Notes: generated by a model not told the origin, from the letters alone. A stretch of 35,783 nucleotides of DNA from Lachnospiraceae bacterium (GCA_910574195.1 CAJTBF010000023.1:1-35783), one strand, 5' to 3'; shown: positions 6,218 to 14,770, numbered from the stretch's first letter. Made by a program: numbers and translations.

Positions 6218-7393
6218 CTAAAAAACAGGTACAAACTCCCCTTTATTTACCGCATCCACATCATTGTACGCATACTTTTGTAGTATCTCTTCCGTAAGTT
6301 CCACACCCAGTCCCGGAAGATCCTGAATCAATTCTACGTAACCGTCTTTGTATACGATCGGTTTGATCAGAAGCGCTTCCCTAAGCGGATTCAAAGTCTG
6401 GTCATGCTCCATCACAAACGCTTCCGGCTCGGATGCCATAAAGTGCATATTTGCCATAAACCCAACGCCGCTTCCGAAAATATGCGGCGCCATACGCATA
6501 TGGTGCGCCGATGCGATTGCCGCAATCCTCTTACATTCCGAGATTCCCCCGGAACGTGTCACATCCGGCTGAATCATATCTACGGCATGTTGTGTAATCA
6601 ATGGCGTAAATCCATATCTGGTAAACTCATTTTCTCCTGCAACAATCGGAATACTGGTATTTGCGGTCAGCCGTTTGAATCCCTGCACGTCGTCCGGATG
6701 AAGAGGTTCTTCCAACCAGAACAAATCACAGTCCTCCAATTTTTTACATACCCGGTACGCCGTATCATAGGTCCATGGAAAATTCGTATAACACTGCCCC
6801 GCATCTACAAAGAGCTTTGCCTTCGGTCCCACACGTCTCCGCAGCTCACGGATCAGTGCAATATCCTCGTCGGGATCCTCATTTCCGATGCGGACCTTAA
6901 ATCCAAAATATCCTCTGTCAAGATACCCTTGCGCTTCTTCCGCCAGATCATCTACTGATTTTGCCATACCGCCGCTGGCATACGCTTTGAATCTGGTACG
7001 GTATTTTCCTCCGATCAGGTCATATACCGGACGCTCCAGTACTTTTCCCATGATATCATAAAGAGCAATATCGATTCCACTGATCACCGTTGCGATCACG
7101 CCCCTGCGTCCATAATGCGCCGACTGAATATAAAGTTTCCGCCAGATCTTCTCAATATTAAAGGGGTCTTCCCCCAACAGCATTGGTTTAAACCGTGTCT
7201 CAATCATTTTTTCGACGGTTCTCGGAAGGTATGCAGACTCTCCAATCTCGCCGAGCCCTGTATACTTATCGTCAACCGTAATCCGTACCAGCACACAATT
7301 CCTTTGTAATGTGGCGCCGCCTGACCATTTCCATTTTTCATCCTGCTCATAACGGTAGCACAACAAAATTGTCTCTACATTCGTAATCTTCAT
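6218..7393 (-). CDS. Enolase-superfamily (mandelate racemase/muconate lactonizing) sugar-acid dehydratase
   Basis: The 391-residue protein has the full N-terminal capping domain and a TIM barrel of the mandelate racemase group. Visible active-site parts are K166-x-R168 on strand 2 (FKVRIG), metal ligands D197, E228/E229 in WLEEP and E254 in AGENEF, the His-Asp pair D277 and H304 (APHIFGSG), and E329. Members of this group abstract a proton next to a carboxylate; in sugar operons most are acid-sugar dehydratases yielding 2-keto-3-deoxy acids. K-x-R instead of K-x-K may bear on stereospecificity. Its start overlaps the stop of the upstream dehydrogenase gene (ATGA), which indicates translational coupling. 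The exact substrate cannot be told. Confidence 0.9.
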   Translation of the reverse strand: MKITNVETILLCYRYEQDEKWKWSGGATLQRNCVLVRITVDDKYTGLGEIGESAYLPRTVEKMIETRFKPMLLGEDPFNIEKIWRKLYIQSAHYGRRGVIATVISGIDIALYDIMGKVLERPVYDLIGGKYRTRFKAYASGGMAKSVDDLAEEAQGYLDRGYFGFKVRIGNEDPDEDIALIRELRRRVGPKAKLFVDAGQCYTNFPWTYDTAYRVCKKLEDCDLFWLEEPLHPDDVQGFKRLTANTSIPIVAGENEFTRYGFTPLITQHAVDMIQPDVTRSGGISECKRIAAIASAHHMRMAPHIFGSGVGFMANMHFMASEPEAFVMEHDQTLNPLREALLIKPIVYKDGYVELIQDLPGLGVELTEEILQKYAYNDVDAVNKGEFVPVF

Positions 7394-8445
7394 GCCGATT
7401 CCCCCGTCCCATAGTTTACTTTTACAATACTTCCTGTCCGCAAAGCCTCATATACGGCCCAGGTAATTTCCGTTGCTCTCGCGCCGTCCTCAATTCCGAT
7501 CATCGGTGTCTCGTCCAAACGGATACAACGCATGAAATATTCATCCAGACGTTTCACACCGCCTGCAATCGCAGAATGCCACATCACATCCTTATGTGTC
7601 ATTCCGTCCGTAAACATTCCCGGATTATTTTCAATCCCCTTCTCACTTTTTACAGTCAGATAATTCCGAAATTCATCCAAATAGATACATCCTGCATCCC
7701 CCACAATCTCAAACCGCTTATCCGTATCCGAATTGTCCGGCAGCCAGCCATTCATATCGATCGAAGCGATTCCGCCGCCGCTCAGATTCGCAATGCAGAA
7801 AAAACTGTCCTCAAAATCCATGTCAGGATGACAATGCGCCACCGCTCCGACAGAAACCACTTCCTGCCCCGTCATATATCTTACCGCATCCCACAGATGC
7901 ACGCTGGATTCCAGGATCAGGCCGCCGCCGCGTTTTCTGTCAAATACCCATTCTCCGTGCAGAGCGGCATGCCGCTTCATGGAAAAACGGAAATTTCCTC
8001 TCATAAACTGGATTTTTCCAAGAGAACCTTTTTTTATCTCACACATGGCTTCCTCTGTGGCAACAGAAAACCGCTGTGGAAAATCAACCATGATTTTTCC
8101 TTTGTATCCCCGGGAAAGACGTCGTACTTTCGAAAGTTCCTCCGCCGTTAAAACCAGCGGTTTTTCGCACAGGATATGTTTTCCGGTCAAAAGAGCGGCT
8201 TTCAATATCTCAAAATGATACATCTGAGGCGTCACAATATATACCGCATCTACCGCATCCTCTTCCAGAAGCAGATGATAGTCCGTAAAGGCCCTGGCGC
8301 CGTACTTTTCCGCAGTTTCCCCCGCCCTTTTTTCGTCCACATCACATACCGCCTCTATTATACACCCTTCCATCTCTGACAAATATTGTAAATGGAGCTG
8401 CCCCATCCATCCAAGTCCGATTAGCCCAATTCTTACTTTATCCAT
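7390..8445 (-). CDS. Gfo/Idh/MocA-family NAD(P)-dependent dehydrogenase (second of two)
   Basis: The 351-residue protein has an N-terminal Rossmann domain with GLIGLGWMG at about residues 8-16 and the EKP catalytic lysine motif in CEKPLV. The C-terminal beta-sheet domain carries the conserved GGGLILESSVHLWD segment with its His-x-x-Asp. I chose the ATG at 8445 (MDKVRIGLIG) because GAGGT lies before it and the longer frame adds 39 residues that do not resemble the family. It overlaps the upstream dehydrogenase by 13 bases and the downstream dehydratase by four. Such enzymes oxidise sugars, cyclitols or their acids at a ring carbon. The substrate is not determined. Confidence 0.9.
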   Translation of the reverse strand: MDKVRIGLIGLGWMGQLHLQYLSEMEGCIIEAVCDVDEKRAGETAEKYGARAFTDYHLLLEEDAVDAVYIVTPQMYHFEILKAALLTGKHILCEKPLVLTAEELSKVRRLSRGYKGKIMVDFPQRFSVATEEAMCEIKKGSLGKIQFMRGNFRFSMKRHAALHGEWVFDRKRGGGLILESSVHLWDAVRYMTGQEVVSVGAVAHCHPDMDFEDSFFCIANLSGGGIASIDMNGWLPDNSDTDKRFEIVGDAGCIYLDEFRNYLTVKSEKGIENNPGMFTDGMTHKDVMWHSAIAGGVKRLDEYFMRCIRLDETPMIGIEDGARATEITWAVYEALRTGSIVKVNYGTGESA

Positions 8446-9404
8446 TCGCTTACCTCCACAACCTTTTTTTCTTCGATTGCTTTCATCACCAGCCCGTGAA
8501 GACGACACACCCACTTTGCATCCTCCATGGTCGAAAGCGGCTGATTTCCCCGGCCGATACATTCCTCAAGGAACCATTTCATCTCCCGGTCAAACATTTC
8601 CTGATACAGACTCTGTTCGAATCCTTCTCCCACATTTTCTACAAAATCTCTTCTCGAAAAATGCATACTTCCCTGATTCCCAATGATCTTTATTTTGAAC
8701 GTCCAGGGATCCGAAGAATGATCTTCCGCCGCCCAGGATACAAAAATCTGCGCCACGGTACCTCTGTCATATTCCATCATGACAGAGATCTGCGGGCCTC
8801 CCGTCTGATTTGCCCCACCTTCTATATTGGTTCGAAAAGCGCTAAGGCGGATTGGTTTCCCCAGAAACGCCAGACTTAAATACAGTTGATGGCACAGGAC
8901 GTCCGTTTCAGGGCCTGTATATTTCACGGTCAGTTCCGGCGGCATATAGTAATTCTCCGCCAGATATAGATACCCCGGATTTCCCAGCCGTTTCTCTTCG
9001 AGCGTTTTCTTCATCCTGACCAGCTCCGCAAGATAGAGATAACTGTGTCCCGGCATACAGACCACCCCCTTTTCTTCCGCCGCCCATTTCATCTCTTTTA
9101 TCTCATCCACAGAAAAACTGACCGGTTTTTCTACCAGCACATGCTTTCCCGCTTTGATCGCTTCCATTGTATATCGGTAATGAAACTGCGGCGGTGTTAA
9201 AATGCACAATGCATCCACCAGCGAAGAAGCACAGATTTCTTCCACGTCCAGAACTTTTGCCCCGATCCGCTTCCCCAATTCTCCTGATTTGCGTCCGCCT
9301 GCTACCGCGGTAATTTCCACATCCGCACATTTACCTGCCGCAAGAATATGATTTTCCGCCACTCTTCCGCAGCCCACCAGTCCCATTCGAATTTTTCTTC
9401 CCAT
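8433..9404 (-). CDS. Gfo/Idh/MocA-family NAD(P)-dependent dehydrogenase (first of two)
   Basis: This 323-residue oxidoreductase has a Rossmann fingerprint MGLVGCGRVAENH at the N-terminus and the catalytic EKPVSF motif near residue 92. The second domain contains a D-x-x-x-H motif in ETDVLCHQLYL. The start is placed by an AGGAGGT site just upstream. Together with the next gene it forms a dehydrogenase pair with little sequence in common beyond the fold motifs, so the two likely act on different substrates or in opposite redox steps. It follows the transporter genes by 35 bases and belongs to the same transcript. Confidence 0.9.
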   Translation of the reverse strand: MGRKIRMGLVGCGRVAENHILAAGKCADVEITAVAGGRKSGELGKRIGAKVLDVEEICASSLVDALCILTPPQFHYRYTMEAIKAGKHVLVEKPVSFSVDEIKEMKWAAEEKGVVCMPGHSYLYLAELVRMKKTLEEKRLGNPGYLYLAENYYMPPELTVKYTGPETDVLCHQLYLSLAFLGKPIRLSAFRTNIEGGANQTGGPQISVMMEYDRGTVAQIFVSWAAEDHSSDPWTFKIKIIGNQGSMHFSRRDFVENVGEGFEQSLYQEMFDREMKWFLEECIGRGNQPLSTMEDAKWVCRLHGLVMKAIEEKKVVEVSEWIK

Positions 9405-9438
9405 GATCTACCTCCTATGCCAAATCTTTTTTATTCCG

Positions 9439-10281
9439 CTATTCCTTGATCGCACCCATCGTGAAGCCCTGTACCAGATATTTCTCCAAATAGGTGAATA
9501 ACGTCAATCCGGGAATACAGGCAAGCACAGAACCGGCCATGATCTGTCCCCAGTTTACACTTCCATGCTGCCCCTGCATCAATGCAATCCCTACGGTGAT
9601 CGTCCGCATCCCTTCCGTTCTTGCAAAGGTCAAAGCATACATATACTCCTGCCAGGAAAGAATAAACGCGAACATGGCTACCGTAACAATCCCGGGAGCG
9701 GCAAGGGGCATGATGATCTGAAACAGAATACGCAGTCTTCCGCAGCCGTCAATTCTGGCCGCCTCTTCCAGGGAAACCGGAATTGTATCAAAGTATCCTT
9801 TGATCATCCATGTACAGAACGGCATGGCAAATGTGGTATAGGCAATCACCATAGACAGATGTGTATCCAAAAGTCCCATTTTACTCATAATAAGATACAT
9901 AGGAATCAACAGAAGCATGGACGGAAACATCTGCACAACAATCAATGTCACGGAAAAAAAGGTCCTTCCGCGAAATCGGAAACGGGAGATTCCATAGCCG
10001 GCAAACATTGCGACAATCAGAGAAATTCCCATAGTGGCGAAGGATACCAGCAAAGAATTGACAAAATAGGTCTTAAAATATCCTCTGTTCCAGATTTCCC
10101 AATAATTTCGAAAACTGAACTTCCGCGGCAGCCATTTGGGAATTTCCTGAAACACCTCGTCCGCCTCTTTAAAAGAGGTAGAAATCATCCATAGAAACGG
10201 CAGGATCAATATCAGTGTCAAAACCAGAATCAATATCGTAAGTCCAACCCTGCTGCATTGTCTTTTTTGTGCTCTTGTCAT
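9439..10281 (-). CDS. Sugar ABC transporter permease, MalG type
   Basis: The 280-residue inner-membrane protein has six predicted transmembrane helices, the first at about 15-32. The EAA loop reads EAARIDGCGRLRILFQIIMP, the contact point for the transport ATPase. The ending GFTMGAIKE is typical for MalG/UgpE-type carbohydrate permeases (CUT1 class). It pairs with the MalF-type permease six bases upstream, and its ribosome-binding site overlaps that gene's end. No ATPase gene is present in the operon, so a shared MsmX/MsmK-type ATPase elsewhere in the genome probably energises transport. Confidence 0.93.
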   Translation of the reverse strand: MTRAQKRQCSRVGLTILILVLTLILILPFLWMISTSFKEADEVFQEIPKWLPRKFSFRNYWEIWNRGYFKTYFVNSLLVSFATMGISLIVAMFAGYGISRFRFRGRTFFSVTLIVVQMFPSMLLLIPMYLIMSKMGLLDTHLSMVIAYTTFAMPFCTWMIKGYFDTIPVSLEEAARIDGCGRLRILFQIIMPLAAPGIVTVAMFAFILSWQEYMYALTFARTEGMRTITVGIALMQGQHGSVNWGQIMAGSVLACIPGLTLFTYLEKYLVQGFTMGAIKE

Positions 10282-10287
10282 TTTCTC

Positions 10288-11163
10288 TCACTCCTTTAAT
10301 AGTTTCCTGACATAAATAATGCAGGGAATAATCAGTACGATCATCATCATAACTGCAGCAGCAGACGCATAACTTGTCTGGAATGTCTGCATGAACAGAC
10401 GGTAAATATAAACAGGAAGCGACAGGGTTGCTTCTCCCGGTCCTCCTTTTGTCACCACCTGAATAATCTCCAATTGATTAAAGTTCCATATGGATGTAAG
10501 AATCGCCGTAATCAGCATGATGTTCTGCAGCATCGGTATGGTAATGAAACGGAAACACTGACTTTCTTTCGCCCCGTCCACCTTTGCAGCTTCGTAAAGA
10601 TCAGAAGGAATTGCCTGAATTCCCGCCAGCAGTGTGATCGCGACAAACGGAATGCTTTTCCAGATAATCACCATAACAACTGAGGCCGCCGCCAGCTTCT
10701 CATCAGACAGCCAGGCCAGATTATGATTGATCAGACCAATCTGCTTTAACAGATAATTCATCATTCCGAAAGATTCATTCAGAAACCATTTCCAGATAAT
10801 TCCGGCAATGGCATTGGGAATCACCCAGGGGATCAGCACCAGACAGCGAAACAACTTTTTACAATAAATATCTTTGTTTAACATCACTGCGAACAAAAGT
10901 CCCAAAATCATTTCAAAAATAAGAATTACAATGGTCCAGACCACAGATCTTCCCAGTGCATCCAGAAACATGGAATCTTTCAGAAGTTTTCCGTAATTCT
11001 CAAATCCCACAAATTCCTTTGCAATCGGCCGAATCAGATTTTCATTATAAAAACTATTGACCAGTCCGGAAAAAACCGGATAGATCAATACCACAAGAAT
11101 CAGTATTGCACAGGGAAGCAGAAATAAATAGGGAGCCATTCCTGTTTTTAATCTTCTTTTCAT
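10288..11163 (-). CDS. Sugar ABC transporter permease, MalF type
   Basis: This 291-residue protein has six transmembrane segments, the first at about 11-33, and the EAA-loop EAAKVDGAKESQCFRFITIP that docks the ATPase. It matches the MalF/UgpA/LacF-type permeases of the CUT1 class, which move mono- to oligosaccharides or their acids. The start has GGAGG seven bases upstream. The gene lies 172 bases after the binding-protein gene, separated by a hairpin followed by T residues (11301-11326) that may lower expression of the permeases relative to the binding protein. Confidence 0.93.
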   Translation of the reverse strand: MKRRLKTGMAPYLFLLPCAILILVVLIYPVFSGLVNSFYNENLIRPIAKEFVGFENYGKLLKDSMFLDALGRSVVWTIVILIFEMILGLLFAVMLNKDIYCKKLFRCLVLIPWVIPNAIAGIIWKWFLNESFGMMNYLLKQIGLINHNLAWLSDEKLAAASVVMVIIWKSIPFVAITLLAGIQAIPSDLYEAAKVDGAKESQCFRFITIPMLQNIMLITAILTSIWNFNQLEIIQVVTKGGPGEATLSLPVYIYRLFMQTFQTSYASAAAVMMMIVLIIPCIIYVRKLLKE

Positions 11164-11192
11164 CTTTACTCCTCCAAATCATGCAGGCTTTC

Positions 11193-11285
11193 CACATACG
11201 ATGGTATTCAGAAAACATGCCGCTGATAGTCTTTGCACATACGATAAACAGAAAACATACCGCCGGCAGCCTTTTTGCATACGTA
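11193..11285. repeat. Imperfect tandem repeats of about 43 bases
   Basis: A unit beginning CACATACGAT and containing AGAAAACAT and CCGC occurs at 11193-11235 and 11236-11277, with a partial third start CATACG at 11278. A related segment lies at 19100-19135. The repeats lie in the leader of the permease gene, downstream of the attenuator-like hairpin. Confidence 0.55.
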
Positions 11286-11300
11286 TGTATTTAAAAATCC

Positions 11301-11326
11301 GGGGGCTGTCTAAATGACAGCGCCCC
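11301..11326 (-). terminator. Attenuator-like hairpin after the binding-protein gene
   Basis: On the minus strand GGGGCG-CTGTC pairs with GACAG-CCCC around an ATTTA loop. It is followed by GGATTTTTAAAT. The position, ten bases after the binding-protein stop and inside the operon, fits a partial terminator or a 3' end that stabilises the binding-protein message. Confidence 0.65.
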
Positions 11327-11335
11327 GACTTACAT

Positions 11336-12667
11336 CTATTCACCATGCATTTCTTTCAACTTTTCATCCAGTGTACCCAGACCTTCTTCCACCGATACAC
11401 TTCCCTGAATCATTTGCTGTACCGTAGAATTTCCATACATACTGGTCAAAGACTGCCACTGTGGATCCAACGGCGGAATCATACATCCGTCCACCTCATC
11501 CAGGAAAGGCTGAAGCAGATCATTGTAATTTTCTCTGGCATATTCAATAAATTCTTCGGAATAAAGCATTCCGCCTGCCGCATTACAGAACGCGCCCGCA
11601 ATCGTGAGACCCTCTACATCGCTCGGTGTATTGTAGAAGTATTCCAGGAATTTCCATGCCGCATCCTTTTTCTCGGATGCTTCCAGAATATTAAAGGTAT
11701 TGGGATAACCTCTGTACGCAGCCTGCACCGGTCCGTCAAAAAGCACTGCGGTTCCCCATTTGCCATCCAGATCCGGACCTTTTTCCGCCACAGAACCGGT
11801 TACCCATGCGCCGTTGTGCATCATCGCAACTTCCCCCGCGACAAACGCATTGGTCACTGCTTCCCAGTCATAATCTACCACACTTTTCGGACTTACCTCA
11901 TACTTCTGTACCAGGTCTACCATAAGCTGTGTTCCTTCTTTTGCCGCATCATCAGAAAGCTTTGAGGACCATGCACCGTCTTCATATACGGAAATATCCG
12001 CGCCGCACATCTGCATAAAGTTTACCCAGTAATCGGATGCATTCTCTGCCTGTACCGGCCATCCATATCCATACTGATCAATCTTGCCGTCTCCGTCCGT
12101 ATCTTTTGTAAGCGCCTTTGCACACTCCAAAAATTCATCCCATGTTTTCGGTGGCTTTTCGGGATCCAATCCTGCCTTTTCAAACAGGTCTTTGCGATAA
12201 AACAGCGCCCAGTTACACCCCTCCTGCGGAAGCCCGTCCACCTTACCGTCCTCTGTGGTGATCATCGCTTTCGCACTTGGCAGAAAACTGTCAATCAGTT
12301 CCGAAGGAACCAGATCTGTCAAATCTGCCAGTGCACCGATCCCTCTGTATTCCGCTAACATAGAAGTATTACACATGATCAGATCCGGCGCTTCGCCGCT
12401 GACAATGGACGTCATAATCTGCCCCGGAGCATCCGTCCAACTGCTTCGTGTCTCTACAATTTTAATATCCGGATTCTGTTCCTGAAAATCGGCAATGGCC
12501 TGTTCCAGAATCTCCAACTGCGCCGGAACCCATGCCGTGTGCAGAAACTGCAGTTCCACAGTCTCTCCTGTCGTTCCCTCCTCTGTCTTCTCCGACTGCG
12601 ACGCGCAGCCGGAAATACCGGCGAGCATTGCCACACATAGAAGCATGCTTAACACCTTTTTCTTCAT
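11336..12667 (-). CDS. Extracellular sugar-binding lipoprotein (ABC transporter, CUT1/family 1)
   Basis: The 443-residue precursor has a basic N-terminus, a hydrophobic segment and a lipobox LAGISGC with the lipidated cysteine at position 21. It will be anchored on the outer face of the membrane. The mature part follows the pattern of family 1 solute-binding proteins. Examples are an early FQEQNPDIKIVETRSSW segment, GLPQEGCNWALFYRKDLFEK, and PKTWDEFLECAKALTKDTDG with an acidic loop. The start follows GGAGG. It feeds substrate to the two permeases downstream. The ligand is unknown; given the enzymes in the operon a sugar acid, lactone or glycoside is plausible. Confidence 0.93.
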   Translation of the reverse strand: MKKKVLSMLLCVAMLAGISGCASQSEKTEEGTTGETVELQFLHTAWVPAQLEILEQAIADFQEQNPDIKIVETRSSWTDAPGQIMTSIVSGEAPDLIMCNTSMLAEYRGIGALADLTDLVPSELIDSFLPSAKAMITTEDGKVDGLPQEGCNWALFYRKDLFEKAGLDPEKPPKTWDEFLECAKALTKDTDGDGKIDQYGYGWPVQAENASDYWVNFMQMCGADISVYEDGAWSSKLSDDAAKEGTQLMVDLVQKYEVSPKSVVDYDWEAVTNAFVAGEVAMMHNGAWVTGSVAEKGPDLDGKWGTAVLFDGPVQAAYRGYPNTFNILEASEKKDAAWKFLEYFYNTPSDVEGLTIAGAFCNAAGGMLYSEEFIEYARENYNDLLQPFLDEVDGCMIPPLDPQWQSLTSMYGNSTVQQMIQGSVSVEEGLGTLDEKLKEMHGE

Positions 12668-12737
12668 TGATTCTTTCCTCCTTCATTTTTTTATGATGTT
12701 GTTTTTCCTTCTGTTCCTCCCTCAATTTGCTTTTCTG

Positions 12738-13655
12738 TCAGACAAAGGATCTGATCCTCTGTACCAGCTCCACAGCCTGTGCAATCCAGGGAGAACAAAA
12801 TTCTACATTTAAGTTGTGCAGACTTCTCTGTGGTTTTCCCACGTCCACACCGGTAATCCCGGATAAAATCCGGTAGTTTTCCGGAAATGCAACCGCATCC
12901 AGATGACGTACCAACTGGATAATCTCCATCTGCATCCGGGATGCCTTCTGCATCTCATTTTTTCGATATGCCTGCCAGATTCCCGCCAGCACTTCGTCCA
13001 GTATCCAGCATAACGCAGACATACAACCGGAAATCCCAAGCGTCAAACCGGGCAAAAATGCGGAATCCTGTCCTGTAAATACTGCGAAATCCGGTCTCAT
13101 CTCCTCTACGATTCCCATAATTTTGGATAAATACATCATGTCCCCACTGCTGTCCTTCATCCCAATGATATTGGGGAGTCTTAGTAGCTTGTCCATATAA
13201 CGCAAAGGAATCTGCGGAGAACAAAATGGAATATTATAAAGCAGAATCTGCATTCCCTTCGGTGCATTTTCCGATATATTCTCGTAAAAACTTACAATAT
13301 CCTCCGGACTTTGCGGATAATAATAGGGTGGACAGATAATCGCATATGTATAACCCAGTCCCTTCATATAGTAGAGAAGATTCAATACTTTTCTCTCCGT
13401 AGCCGCACTGGCCCCTCCGATCAGAACTTTATGCTTCCCGCATTCTTCCATTCCGATACGAAGAAGCTTTCTCTGCTGTTCCACATCCAGATATACAAAT
13501 TCACCTGTGGAACCACAGAGAAGTAATCCTGTCGTCTGCGTACCGGCACAATAACGAAGCTCTCGCCGCAGAGTCTGCTCTTCCAGATGTCCTTCCCGGT
13601 CAAAGGGAGTAAGGAGCACTCCATATGTTCCTTTTTCTATTTTTGTTCGACTCAA
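12738..13655 (-). CDS. DHDPS/N-acetylneuraminate lyase-superfamily aldolase (operon-proximal)
   Basis: This 305-residue class I aldolase is the first gene of the operon. Its motifs are canonical: GSTGE at 48-52, the catalytic tyrosine Y140 in LLYNIP, and Schiff-base lysine K167 in GMKDSSG. I place the start at a TTG (13655), because AGGAGG lies six bases before it; the ATG at 13688 would put the ribosome-binding site inside the gene and would begin within an operator palindrome. Family members cleave or condense pyruvate with an aldehyde. With a dehydratase in the same operon, cleavage of a 2-keto-3-deoxy sugar acid to pyruvate and an aldehyde is the likely job. Confidence 0.88.
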   Translation of the reverse strand: MSRTKIEKGTYGVLLTPFDREGHLEEQTLRRELRYCAGTQTTGLLLCGSTGEFVYLDVEQQRKLLRIGMEECGKHKVLIGGASAATERKVLNLLYYMKGLGYTYAIICPPYYYPQSPEDIVSFYENISENAPKGMQILLYNIPFCSPQIPLRYMDKLLRLPNIIGMKDSSGDMMYLSKIMGIVEEMRPDFAVFTGQDSAFLPGLTLGISGCMSALCWILDEVLAGIWQAYRKNEMQKASRMQMEIIQLVRHLDAVAFPENYRILSGITGVDVGKPQRSLHNLNVEFCSPWIAQAVELVQRIRSFV

Positions 13656-13682
13656 TTCCTCCCTCCTTTCGTTCTTATATAT

Positions 13683-13705
13683 GAACATATTCTATATATA
13701 TGTTC
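13683..13705. promoter_or_regulatory. Operator palindrome for the catabolic operon
   Basis: GAACATAT at 13683-13690 and ATATGTTC at 13698-13705 form perfect eight-base arms around a seven-base spacer. The site lies five to thirty bases after the predicted start of the operon transcript. It is the natural candidate site for the IclR-type regulator encoded divergently. Confidence 0.7.
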
Positions 13706-13717
13706 TTTGTTTTTATA

Positions 13718-13746
13718 ATAATACCACAGTGTACTCAGGCTGTCAA
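13718..13746 (-). promoter_or_regulatory. Promoter of the sugar catabolic operon
   Basis: On the minus strand a perfect TTGACA (13741-13746) is followed after 17 bases by TATTAT (13718-13723). Transcription would start near 13711, just upstream of the operator palindrome. Confidence 0.75.
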
Positions 13747-13845
13747 TCATTATATGAAAATGCCGTTGGTATTTTATAACAGTCAGGGTATCGTACCAGC
13801 AGTTTTTTTGATATGCATATTGAAAAAGATTTTTGCATATATGAC

Positions 13846-13873
13846 TTGCGTTTTCTAAAAAACGCGGTAAGAT
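13846..13873 (+). promoter_or_regulatory. Probable promoter of the iclR-type gene
   Basis: TTGCGT (13846-13851) and TAAGAT (13868-13873) are 16 bases apart. A small hairpin GCGTTTT/AAAACGC overlaps the spacer. The rest of the 344-base gap between the two divergent genes holds the operon promoter and operator and no other gene that I can see; an in-frame extension upstream of iclR (from 13895) lacks a good ribosome-binding site. Confidence 0.5.
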
Positions 13874-13999
13874 ATATATATATGAATTTTCTTCATGTAT
13901 ATAAACTTATTTGCCGATGAATCTGCAAAGGACAGAAAAAAAGAATCCTTATTGGCAAAGACCAGAAAAATCACGTATGAATCAGAGAGGAACTTCACT

Positions 14000-14764
14000 A
14001 TGGAACAAAAAAATCACCGACTTTTACAATGTGCTTTGGAAATTATGAAATATATATCGGAACAGCCCAAAGGCGTCTCCTTTAAAGAAATCTGTACCGT
14101 CATTGATCTGCCCAAAAGTTCCACCCACAATCTTGTACAGACCATGTGCAACATGGGTTTTTTACAGAAAAAAGAAAATTACAACGAATATCGGATCGGA
14201 TTAAAATGCTTTGAGGTTGGAAATGCCTATCTGTCCACCAACCCGTTTTATTCCATCGCCAGAGATATTGTGGAAAACGTTTCCGCCAGATGTAATCAAA
14301 CCTCACATTTTGCTATTTTAAATGAACATGACACTATCTACCTTTATAAATTTGACAGCAATCAGCCGCTGCGGATCGCTTCCCATACCGGCAAACGGAT
14401 TCCTGCCCATGCGACAGCCATAGGAAAAGCTCTTTTATCCGGTTTTACCAGAGAAGAATTACTGGAATTATATCGGAATTATGAGTTAAAACCCATGACA
14501 TCACATACCATCACCTCTTTTGAAGAGCTTGCTTCTCAGGTAGAAAATGTACGCAAAACACAGACCGCTTACGAGTCCGAGGAATCCTCCCCCTATATCC
14601 GCTGTATTGCCGTCCCTATACATAATCCGACCGGACATGTAATCGCCGCGATTTCTATATCCTTTCCGGTTTATCAGACGGACTTAAACCCGGAAGCTTT
14701 CCATGCCATTCTCCTGGATGCCAAAAAGCAACTTGAGGCTGCCCTGCTGACTCTGAATAATTGA
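14000..14764 (+). CDS. IclR-family transcriptional regulator
   Basis: The protein is 254 residues long from the ATG at 14000, the usual size of the family, with AGAGAGG nine bases upstream. The N-terminal winged helix shows GVSFKEICTVIDLPKSSTHN and then LVQTMCNMGFL. The C-terminal effector domain contains HFAILNEHDTIYLYKF, IPAHATAIGKALLSGF and an IAVPIHNPTGHVIAAISIS segment. It is transcribed away from the nine-gene operon and is expected to control it, most likely through the palindrome at 13683-13705. The effector is probably the substrate or a pathway intermediate, as usual for IclR regulators of sugar-acid and aromatic pathways. Confidence 0.93.
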   Translation: MEQKNHRLLQCALEIMKYISEQPKGVSFKEICTVIDLPKSSTHNLVQTMCNMGFLQKKENYNEYRIGLKCFEVGNAYLSTNPFYSIARDIVENVSARCNQTSHFAILNEHDTIYLYKFDSNQPLRIASHTGKRIPAHATAIGKALLSGFTREELLELYRNYELKPMTSHTITSFEELASQVENVRKTQTAYESEESSPYIRCIAVPIHNPTGHVIAAISISFPVYQTDLNPEAFHAILLDAKKQLEAALLTLNN

Positions 14765-14770
14765 TCCGTT

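Noticed and set aside
4518-6297. Long plus-strand open frames opposite the lyase and MBL genes
   Set aside because: They are antisense shadows, rich in Arg, His and Ser, without ribosome-binding sites, while the minus-strand genes show full catalytic motifs.
13688-13690. ATG start for the first operon gene
   Set aside because: It lies inside the operator palindrome and upstream of a strong AGGAGG site; the TTG at 13655 fits the ribosome-binding site and the family's N-terminus better.
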